NCBI GenBank assembly: GCA_945787625.1
Contig: CALZJL010000109.1
Location: 1 to 5,074, forward strand
Length of the DNA stretch: 5,074 nt
Direction: 5' to 3'
From: an uncultured Prevotellaceae bacterium
Lineage (GTDB): Bacteria > Bacteroidota > Bacteroidia > Bacteroidales > Bacteroidaceae
Of this stretch, positions 1 through 5,074 are shown one piece after another (the first letter of the stretch is position 1; each line of letters begins with the position of its first letter). Both the position numbers and the translations under genes were made by a program. The notes beneath the pieces are model-generated. The model made no database searches and was not told where the DNA came from. It worked only from the letters and a program-made list of their open reading frames with translations.

Positions 1-308
1 GTGTCCTTGCCGTACTCCTTGTCGTAGCTCACGGAGACTGTAGCCCCTGGCAGTTTGTTGGGCTTGCGAGCCATGACGAATCCTGCGTCAAGATCGGCTG
101 CGATTACTGTGCCGAGCATGAAGCCGCGGCTTTCGAGTCCTACCACCTTTGTGACGCCTTTGCCTTTGTAGAGACTGACGGTCTCGTCGCGCATGATGCG
201 CAGACACTCTGCGTTGCCGAATAGTGTTGACACGTCTTGAAACTGAATGCCTGCTATAGGGAAGTCGGGCACCACGCGAATGTTCTTCTTTAGAATCTCG
301 TTGTTCAT
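1..308 (-). CDS. apt: Adenine phosphoribosyltransferase, N-terminal part (cut by left window edge)
   Basis: Cytosolic purine-salvage enzyme that joins adenine to PRPP, giving AMP and pyrophosphate. Reading the minus strand from the ATG at 308-306 gives 102 uninterrupted codons before the window ends. Family hallmarks seen: the N-terminal pattern IRVVPDFPIAGIQFQDVS (residues 10-27), which matches the usual 'I-x-x-x-PDFP-x-x-GI-x-F-x-D' opening; VVGLESRGFMLG (55-66), the counterpart of the family 'GIEARGF' segment; and RKPNKLPG (81-88), the usual 'RKPGKLPG' loop. Family members are about 170-180 residues long, so roughly 70 are missing, including the PRPP-binding 'VDD-x-x-ATGGT' loop that should lie beyond base 1. 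The ATG is the only sensible start because the PDFP motif follows closely; no Shine-Dalgarno is visible, as is normal in Bacteroidetes. The gene lies 84 bp downstream of mnmG on the same strand. I found no convincing promoter in the gap, so read-through from mnmG is plausible. The identification is firm; the end of the gene cannot be judged. Confidence 0.93.
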   Translation of the reverse strand, partial: MNNEILKKNIRVVPDFPIAGIQFQDVSTLFGNAECLRIMRDETVSLYKGKGVTKVVGLESRGFMLGTVIAADLDAGFVMARKPNKLPGATVSVSYDKEYGKD

Positions 309-321
309 ATAGGTTAAAGTA

Positions 322-340
322 TTTGTGCTTTTTCGGATAT
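322..340 (-). repeat. 19-bp imperfect repeat, copy upstream of apt
   Basis: Read on the minus strand this is ATATCCGAAAAAGCACAAA. It matches 16 of 19 bases of a same-orientation copy at 2315-2333 upstream of mnmG, with a shared unbroken core CCGAAAAAG. The copy ends 13 bp before the apt ATG. The function is unknown, and the A-rich core makes chance similarity possible. Confidence 0.35.
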
Positions 341-376
341 GCTATTGTTTATATAATCAAGGGTTTTGAGGCTTAA

Positions 377-392
377 AGTTTCACGTGGAACA
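377..392. promoter_or_regulatory. parS-like centromere site (putative ParB/Spo0J binding site)
   Basis: The plus strand reads AGTTTCACGTGGAACA, a near-palindrome centred on CACGTG. Against the bacterial chromosomal parS consensus TGTTTCACGTGAAACA it matches 14 of 16 bases. The minus strand, TGTTCCACGTGAAACT, differs at one base from the parS site in the Bacillus subtilis spo0J gene as I recall it (TGTTCCACGTGAAACA). Known role of such sites: ParB binds and spreads from them to organise and segregate the replication origin region, together with ParA and often SMC. The site touches the mnmG stop codon (393-395) and lies wholly in the 84-bp non-coding gap before apt, where no codon constraint would force such a sequence. 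The rest of the gap (309-376) holds no clear promoter or strong terminator. ParB binding is inferred; no parA or parB gene is in the window. Confidence 0.6.
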
Positions 393-2276
393 TTATCTGC
401 CCATCAGTACTAACAACGCGTTGATATCTGATGGCGAAACGCCGGGTATGCGTGATGCCTGTGCCATAGTCTCAGGCTTGATTTTAGATAGCTTCTGTCG
501 TGCTTCGGTGCTTAGACAATTGAGTGTGGCGTAGTCAAATCGTCCGTCGATGCGTATGTTTTCGAGGCGAATCATCTTGTCGGCCACTTCTCGTTCGCGT
601 TTGATATATCCGCTGTACTTCATCTTGATTTCAGCAGCCTCGATTATTTCCTGCTTTCTGTCGTTGATTCCATCTAAAAGACGAGATAGTGCGGCGATGT
701 GGGGCGCGAGCGACGTTATGCTTACTCCCGGGCGCATGATTAGCTCAATGAGCTTGCAGCCTTTCTGCATGGGCGTAGTCCCCAGCGCGGTAAGTGTGTC
801 GTTGATAAGTGATGCTTTTATCGAGAATGTTTCGCAGAATGCTATGATTTCGTCTATCTTCTTTTTCTTCTCGCACCATCTCTGGTATCGCTCGTCTGAT
901 GCCAATCCTATACGATGACTTCGTTCTGTCAGGCGTGCGTCGGCATCGTCCTGTCTGAGTAGTATGCGAAACTCTGCCCTCGATGTAAACATACGATATG
1001 GCTCGTCTACGCCCTTGGTGACCAGATCGTCAATGAGCACTCCGATATATGCTTCGTCTCTCTTTAGTACGAAGGGCTCCTTGCCTTGAATGCTGAGTGC
1101 GGCGTTGATACCTGCTATCAGTCCTTGACCGGCTGCCTCTTCGTAGCCTGTTGTGCCGTTGACCTGCCCGGCCATGTAGAGTCCGCCGATTATTTTAGAT
1201 TCGAGCGTGTGACGCAGTTCTGTAGGGTCGAAATAGTCGTATTCGATGGCATACCCAGGGCGGTACACCTTGATGTCGCGAAAGCAGGGTATCTTTCTCA
1301 ACGCTTCGAGCTGCACGTCAATGGGCAGCGATGATGAGAATCCGTTGAGGTAGTACTCTTGGGTGTCGCTGCCTTCGGGTTCGAGAAAGAGTTGGTGCTC
1401 GTCCTTGTCGGCAAAGGTCACAAGCTTGGTCTCAATCGAGGGGCAGTAGCGCGGACCTATGCTTTGTATCTGCCCGTTGTAGAGAGGCGAGTCTGGCAGT
1501 CCTTCTCTCAGACGCTCATGCACGTCGTGGTTCGTGTACGTAATCCAGCATGGGAGTTGGGGTAGGGCAGAGGGCTCCGACATATAGGAGAAGCGACATG
1601 GCTGCTCGTCGCCGGGCTGGCGTAGCATCTCGTCGAAATGTACGCTGCGTCCGTCGATGCGTACTGGTGTGCCCGTCTTCATGCGCCCCACGGTGATGCC
1701 GTGGCGTGTGATGCTCTCGGTCAGATGGTGTGATGCAGGCTCGGCACACCGCCCTCCTTCGAGCTTGGTATGCCCGATGTGCATCAGCCCGTTGAGAAAT
1801 GTGCCTGCGGTGATGATGACAGCCTTGGCTCGTATGTCAACGTCCATATATGTGCTCACTCCGCATACGCGTTTGCCCTCGGTGCTGTCTTCGACGAGGA
1901 GCTCCTTCACCTGATCCTGCCAGATGCTTAGGTTCTCCTGGTTTTCCAGTACGTGTCGCCACTCGGCTATAAACCTCATGCGGTCGCATTGTGCCCTCGG
2001 GCTCCACATGGCAGGTCCCTTAGAGCGGTTGAGCATACGATACTGTATAGCCGAGCGGTCTGTCACCTCGCCCATGTGTCCGCCCAGAGCGTCAATCTCG
2101 CGTACTATCTGCCCCTTGGCTATGCCTCCCACGGCAGGGTTGCACGACATTTGGGCAATCTTGTTCATGTCCATCGTCACCAGACACGTCTTCGCCCCCA
2201 GTCTTGCACTTGCTGCAGCGGCTTCACAACCGGCGTGTCCGGCACCAACGACCACGATGTCGTATTGAAATTCCAT
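393..2276 (-). CDS. mnmG: tRNA uridine-5-carboxymethylaminomethyl(34) synthesis enzyme MnmG (GidA)
   Basis: FAD-dependent cytosolic enzyme that, with the GTPase MnmE and methylene-tetrahydrofolate, builds the (carboxymethyl)aminomethyl group on wobble uridine 34 of several tRNAs. The 627-residue product matches the usual length of about 620-630. Seen in order: Rossmann FAD motif GAGHAGCEAA (11-20); CNPAVGGIAKGQIVREIDALGG (45-66) and GPAMWSPRAQCDR (87-99), both family signatures; AGTFLNG (157-163); RMKTGTPVRID (198-208); CWITYTNHDVH (243-253); YCPSIE (277-282); the second FAD-contact region AGQVNGTTGYEEAAGQGLIAG (369-389); and a helical C-terminal domain with KYSGYI (553-558) and IPGVSP (610-615). 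Cys45 and Cys278 sit where the two catalytically important cysteines of E. coli MnmG lie (Cys47, Cys277). The start is the ATG at 2276-2274; an in-frame TTG eight codons upstream falls inside a promoter-like -7 box and adds residues before the Rossmann strand that the family lacks. It is probably transcribed from the box at 2298-2305, possibly together with apt. No frameshift or missing motif was seen. Confidence 0.98.
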   Translation of the reverse strand: MEFQYDIVVVGAGHAGCEAAAASARLGAKTCLVTMDMNKIAQMSCNPAVGGIAKGQIVREIDALGGHMGEVTDRSAIQYRMLNRSKGPAMWSPRAQCDRMRFIAEWRHVLENQENLSIWQDQVKELLVEDSTEGKRVCGVSTYMDVDIRAKAVIITAGTFLNGLMHIGHTKLEGGRCAEPASHHLTESITRHGITVGRMKTGTPVRIDGRSVHFDEMLRQPGDEQPCRFSYMSEPSALPQLPCWITYTNHDVHERLREGLPDSPLYNGQIQSIGPRYCPSIETKLVTFADKDEHQLFLEPEGSDTQEYYLNGFSSSLPIDVQLEALRKIPCFRDIKVYRPGYAIEYDYFDPTELRHTLESKIIGGLYMAGQVNGTTGYEEAAGQGLIAGINAALSIQGKEPFVLKRDEAYIGVLIDDLVTKGVDEPYRMFTSRAEFRILLRQDDADARLTERSHRIGLASDERYQRWCEKKKKIDEIIAFCETFSIKASLINDTLTALGTTPMQKGCKLIELIMRPGVSITSLAPHIAALSRLLDGINDRKQEIIEAAEIKMKYSGYIKREREVADKMIRLENIRIDGRFDYATLNCLSTEARQKLSKIKPETMAQASRIPGVSPSDINALLVLMGR

Positions 2277-2297
2277 ACTGATTGTAATTTTCAAGTG

Positions 2298-2305
2298 CAA
2301 AAGTA
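2298..2305 (-). promoter_or_regulatory. Putative mnmG promoter, Bacteroidetes -7 box
   Basis: On the minus strand this reads TACTTTTG, an exact fit to the TAnnTTTG -7 element of Bacteroidetes housekeeping promoters. Transcription would begin near 2290, leaving a leader of only about 14 nt before the mnmG ATG at 2276. The -33 position is weak: no TTG lies 19-21 bp upstream, where a CCGAAAAAG string is found instead. The box rules out translation from the in-frame TTG at 2300-2298, because that codon would lie upstream of the transcript start. Confidence 0.5.
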
Positions 2306-2314
2306 ATCATTTTC

Positions 2315-2333
2315 TCTGTACTTTTTCGGTTAT
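2315..2333 (-). repeat. 19-bp imperfect repeat, copy upstream of mnmG
   Basis: Minus-strand ATAACCGAAAAAGTACAGA, 16 of 19 bases identical to the copy at 322-340 upstream of apt and in the same orientation relative to its gene. It covers the expected -33 region of the mnmG promoter, 9 bp upstream of the -7 box, and ends 38 bp before the mnmG ATG. The differing distances to the two start codons (38 against 13 bp) argue against a fixed promoter role. Confidence 0.35.
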
Positions 2334-2335
2334 TC

Positions 2336-2367
2336 GTTGCATAAATCGTAAAATAATCTTAAATTTG
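2336..2367 (+). promoter_or_regulatory. Putative frdCA(B) promoter, Bacteroidetes -33/-7 type
   Basis: A -33-like GTTGC at 2336-2340 is followed, after a 19-bp spacer, by TAAATTTG at 2360-2367, an exact TAnnTTTG -7 box. Both the boxes and the spacing fit the Bacteroidetes sigma-ABfr promoter pattern. Transcription should start near 2373, giving an AT-rich leader of about 84 nt before the frdC ATG at 2457. In that leader I saw no riboswitch-like fold, no Shine-Dalgarno and no full operator palindrome. It is the best promoter candidate on the plus strand and would drive the whole frd operon. Confidence 0.65.
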
Positions 2368-2456
2368 TGGCGTAGCATATACCTCTAAATGGGTATTAAC
2401 GCTTGTATGTGACAGATAAACCTATGTTCAATATTTAACTTTTTAATCAAAATCCT

Positions 2457-3242
2457 ATGTGGTTAATCAATTCATCAATCGGTAGGAAGGTAGTCATGTC
2501 GGTGACCGGTATTGCACTGGTACTGTTTCTCACCTTCCACGCGTCAATGAACGTTGTCGCCCTCATTAGTGCCAAGGGCTACAACATGATTTGCGAGTTC
2601 CTGGGAGCCAACTGGTATGCTGTCGTAGCGACGGCAGGTCTGGCAGCACTCGTAGCTCTGCACTTCGTCTATGCGTTCTGGCTCACTTTCCAGAACCGCA
2701 AGGCTCGTGGCAACAGCAAGTATGCCGTGACCGACAAGCCCGGCAAGGTCGAGTGGGCAAGCCAGAACATGCTCGTGCTCGGTATCATCGTCATTCTCGG
2801 CATGGTGCTCCACCTCTACAACTTCTGGTACAACATGATGTTTGCCGAGCTGGCACACATCGAGGAGCTTGAGGCCAATGCAGCCAACGGCGTGTACCAC
2901 ATCATCAACACCTTCTCATGCCCCTGCTACACCGTCACCTATCTGGTATGGCTTGCAGCATTGCTCTTCCACCTCACACACGGTATCTGGAGCTCTATGC
3001 AGACACTCGGTTTCAGCGGCAAGGTATGGTTCCAGCGCTGGAAGTGTATCGGCAATGCGTGGGCGGTAATCGTCGTGGCTATGTTTGCAGCCGTAGCCGT
3101 AGCGTTCTGCGCAGGCTATGTGCCGTCTGACTACAACGAGGCCAAGCCATGCTCCGAGAAGAAGTGCCCCATGCAGGCAGGCTGCCAGAGCGAGTGTGCC
3201 GCCCAGTGTGAGAATGCCTGTGAGGGCTGTCCGCAGCGCTAA
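2457..3242 (+). CDS. frdC: Succinate dehydrogenase / fumarate reductase cytochrome b subunit (dihaem, five-helix membrane anchor)
   Basis: Membrane anchor that carries haem b and exchanges electrons with menaquinone for the flavoprotein/iron-sulfur subunits. The 261-residue protein has five hydrophobic helices at about 12-36, 54-78, 104-128, 158-180 and 198-222, the layout of the single-polypeptide class (B. subtilis SdhC, Wolinella FrdC). The likely four haem-ligand histidines are His28 (TFHASMN), His69 (ALHFVYAF), His119 (VLHLYNFWY) and His172 (LFHLTHGIW); the last aligns well with the B. subtilis 'FHFANGLW' helix. The start ATG follows an AT-rich leader and gives the usual short N-terminus before helix I. 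After helix V comes a tail with seven cysteines in residues 232-258, which I do not know as a family feature. By analogy with Wolinella FrdC this tail should be periplasmic. It is the first gene of an apparent operon, 48 bp before frdA. It could equally be named sdhC; fumarate reductase is the likelier direction in an anaerobe. Confidence 0.93.
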   Translation: MWLINSSIGRKVVMSVTGIALVLFLTFHASMNVVALISAKGYNMICEFLGANWYAVVATAGLAALVALHFVYAFWLTFQNRKARGNSKYAVTDKPGKVEWASQNMLVLGIIVILGMVLHLYNFWYNMMFAELAHIEELEANAANGVYHIINTFSCPCYTVTYLVWLAALLFHLTHGIWSSMQTLGFSGKVWFQRWKCIGNAWAVIVVAMFAAVAVAFCAGYVPSDYNEAKPCSEKKCPMQAGCQSECAAQCENACEGCPQR

Positions 3243-3290
3243 ACATTCATAATAAACCGAATATTGCAAATAGTCAAAGATAAAAGAATC

Positions 3291-5074
3291 ATGGCAAAGA
3301 CTATCAATTCAAGAATCCCCGAAGGACCGATTGCTGAGAAGTGGACCAACTACAAGGCACACCAGCGTCTGGTCAACCCCAAGAACAAACTGAAGCTCGA
3401 CGTCATCGTCGTAGGTACAGGTCTGGCAGGTGCGAGTGCAGCTTCCTCACTGGCCGAGATGGGCTTCAACGTATATAATTTCTGTATTCAGGACTCACCA
3501 CGCCGCGCACACTCCATCGCAGCTCAGGGAGGTATCAACGCAGCCAAGAACTATCAGAACGACGGCGACTCAGTATACCGCCTCTTCTACGACACAGTCA
3601 AGGGCGGTGACTACCGTGCACGCGAGGCCAATGTATACCGTCTGGCCGAGGTCAGCAATGCCATCATCGACCAGTGTGTGGCACAAGGCGTACCCTTCGC
3701 ACGCGAATACGGCGGCATGCTTGCCAACCGTTCGTTTGGTGGAGCACAGGTGAGCCGCACCTTCTACGCCAAGGGTCAGACAGGCCAGCAGCTCCTGCTC
3801 GGCGCATACTCATCACTCAGCCGCATGGTACAGACCGGCAAGGTCAAGCTCTACACACGCTACGAGATGGAAGACGTAGTTATCGTCGACGGCCGCGCAC
3901 GAGGTATCATCGCCAAGAACCTCTGCACAGGACGTCTTGAGCGTTTCTCAGCCAACGCCGTAGTCATCGCTACCGGCGGTTATGGCAACGCCTACTTCCT
4001 CTCAACCAACGCCATGGGCTGTAACTGTACCGCCGCCATACAATGCTACCGCAAGGGTGCATACATGGCCAACCCCTCATACGTACAGATTCACCCCACA
4101 TGTATCCCCGTACACGGCGACAAGCAGTCAAAGCTCACCCTCATGTCAGAGTCTCTGCGCAACGACGGCCGTATCTGGGTACCCAAGAAGCTCGAAGACG
4201 CCAAGGCACTTCAGGCAGGCACAAAGCAGGGTTGGGACATTCCCGAGCAAGACCGCGACTACTATCTTGAGCGTCGCTATCCGGCGTTCGGCAACCTCGT
4301 GCCACGCGACGTAGCCTCACGCGCAGCCAAGGAGCGTTGCGACCACGGCTTCGGAGTCAACAATACAGGTCTCGCCGTCTTCCTCGACTTCTCAGAGTCA
4401 ATCCAGCGTCTCGGCATCGACGAGATACGCCAGCGTTACGGCAACCTCTTCGACATGTATGAAGAGATTACCGACGTCAACCCAGGCGAGTTCGTACGCT
4501 CAGAGGGCGGCTTCGACTACTACAAGCCCATGATGATCTTCCCGGCTATCCACTACACCATGGGTGGCATCTGGGTAGACTACGAGCTCCAGACCTCAAT
4601 CCCAGGCCTCTTCGCCATCGGTGAGTGCAACTTCTCAGACCACGGAGCCAACCGTCTTGGCGCCTCAGCCCTCATGCAAGGTCTTGCCGACGGCTACTTC
4701 GTACTGCCATACACCATTCAGAACTACCTCGCCGACCAGTCTATCTGGCCACGCCTCTCTACCGATCTGCCAGAGTTCGCAGCCACGGAGAAAGCCGTAT
4801 CAGACGAGATTGACCGCCTCATGAACATCAAGGGCAAGCGTTCCGTAGACTCTATCCACAAGGAGCTCGGCCACATCATGTGGGAACACGTAGGTATGGG
4901 TCGCACCAAGGCAGGCCTTGAAGAAGGCTTGAAACTCCTGAAAAACATCCGCAAGGAGTTCAACGAGAACCTCTTTATCCCAGGTACCAAGGAGGGCGTC
5001 AACGTCGAGCTCGACAAGGCTATCCATCTGCGTGACTTTATCCTCATGGGTGAGCTCATCGCCTACGATGCCCT
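3291..5074 (+). CDS. frdA: Fumarate reductase / succinate dehydrogenase flavoprotein subunit (cut by right window edge)
   Basis: Catalytic subunit with covalently bound FAD that interconverts fumarate and succinate on the cytoplasmic face of the FrdCAB complex. The ATG at 3291 opens 594 uninterrupted codons to the window end. Seen: Rossmann motif VGTGLAG (41-47); [11 protein letters not shown] (71-81) with His74 as the flavin-linking histidine; QIHPTC (266-271) with His268; SESLRNDGR (286-294); PRDVASRA (338-345), where Arg339 corresponds to the catalytic arginine (E. coli FrdA Arg287); HYTMGGI (421-427) with His421; and [11 protein letters not shown] (451-461) with Arg455. All substrate-binding residues appear intact. 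The N-terminus carries about 35 residues before the Rossmann strand, longer than E. coli FrdA. Bacteroidales homologues are about 640-660 residues, so some 60 remain outside. The 48-bp gap after frdC has neither promoter nor terminator, so both are co-transcribed; frdB should follow. Arginine codons are almost all CGT/CGC and aromatic codons mostly end in C, suggesting high expression (inference). Confidence 0.97.
   Translation, partial: MAKTINSRIPEGPIAEKWTNYKAHQRLVNPKNKLKLDVIVVGTGLAGASAASSLAEMGFNVYNFCIQDSPRRAHSIAAQGGINAAKNYQNDGDSVYRLFYDTVKGGDYRAREANVYRLAEVSNAIIDQCVAQGVPFAREYGGMLANRSFGGAQVSRTFYAKGQTGQQLLLGAYSSLSRMVQTGKVKLYTRYEMEDVVIVDGRARGIIAKNLCTGRLERFSANAVVIATGGYGNAYFLSTNAMGCNCTAAIQCYRKGAYMANPSYVQIHPTCIPVHGDKQSKLTLMSESLRNDGRIWVPKKLEDAKALQAGTKQGWDIPEQDRDYYLERRYPAFGNLVPRDVASRAAKERCDHGFGVNNTGLAVFLDFSESIQRLGIDEIRQRYGNLFDMYEEITDVNPGEFVRSEGGFDYYKPMMIFPAIHYTMGGIWVDYELQTSIPGLFAIGECNFSDHGANRLGASALMQGLADGYFVLPYTIQNYLADQSIWPRLSTDLPEFAATEKAVSDEIDRLMNIKGKRSVDSIHKELGHIMWEHVGMGRTKAGLEEGLKLLKNIRKEFNENLFIPGTKEGVNVELDKAIHLRDFILMGELIAYDA

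Noticed and set aside
313..318. TACTTTAA-like -7 box just before apt
   Set aside because: It misses the last two consensus bases, has no -33 partner and would place the transcript start at or inside the apt start codon.
357..369. TCAA-GGGTT-TTGA hairpin as an mnmG terminator
   Set aside because: The stem is only 4 bp and AT-rich, with no following U-tract on the minus strand; it is too weak to call.
2277..2300. TTG at 2300-2298 as the mnmG start, giving 635 residues
   Set aside because: It coincides with the -7 box, and MnmG proteins normally begin a few residues before the GAGHAG Rossmann strand, as the ATG at 2276 does.
550..2306. Several plus-strand open frames of 68-117 codons opposite mnmG
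   Set aside because: They lie wholly antisense to a fully conserved mnmG, resemble no known protein, overlap one another and have no leader or neighbour to support them. They are frame shadows.
2408..2423. TGTGA as a Crp/FNR-type operator in the frd leader
   Set aside because: Only one half-site is present; no TCACA partner follows at the required spacing.
2436..2443. TAACTTTT as an alternative frd -7 box
   Set aside because: It lacks the final G, has no TTG at the right distance upstream, and would leave almost no leader; the box at 2360-2367 fits better.
2544..3269. Minus-strand and alternate-frame open frames inside frdC
   Set aside because: frdC is securely identified by helices and haem histidines; the other frames give arginine-, histidine- or cysteine-rich composition typical of shadow translation.
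3430..5059. Open frames in other frames and on the minus strand within frdA
   Set aside because: The frdA frame carries all catalytic motifs without interruption from 3291 to the window end; the rest are by-products of its codon bias.

Overview
The window looks like ordinary chromosome from a member of the Bacteroidales (phylum Bacteroidota; Bacteroides, Prevotella or Muribaculaceae-like). The reasons are a frdC-frdA order with a one-polypeptide, five-helix cytochrome b, promoter boxes of the TTG / TAnnTTTG type used by the Bacteroidetes sigma factor, and AT-rich leaders without Shine-Dalgarno sequences. The genus cannot be fixed from the sequence alone.

Layout. Bases 1-308 (minus strand) hold the first 102 codons of apt, adenine phosphoribosyltransferase; its 3' end is off the left edge. 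Bases 309-392 are a short spacer with a strong match to the chromosomal parS site (ParB binding) directly next to the stop codon of the following gene. Bases 393-2276 (minus strand) are a complete mnmG (gidA), the FAD enzyme of tRNA wobble-uridine modification. Bases 2277-2456 are an AT-rich divergent promoter region with one good promoter-like box facing each way. Bases 2457-3242 (plus strand) are frdC/sdhC, the dihaem cytochrome b membrane anchor of succinate:menaquinone oxidoreductase / fumarate reductase. Bases 3291-5074 (plus strand) are frdA/sdhA, its flavoprotein, cut by the right edge about 60 residues before the expected end. The iron-sulfur subunit (frdB/sdhB) is expected just beyond.

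How the genes work together. FrdC and FrdA are two of three subunits of one membrane complex that, in anaerobic Bacteroidales, ends the menaquinone respiratory chain by reducing fumarate to succinate. mnmG and apt are co-directional housekeeping genes (tRNA modification and purine salvage) divergent from the respiratory operon. They share a control region with it but no evident pathway.

I see no new system here. The points most worth a second look are the parS-like palindrome between mnmG and apt, a seven-cysteine C-terminal tail on FrdC, the apparent lack in FrdC of the acidic residue of the Wolinella E-pathway, and a 19-bp imperfect repeat upstream of both mnmG and apt.
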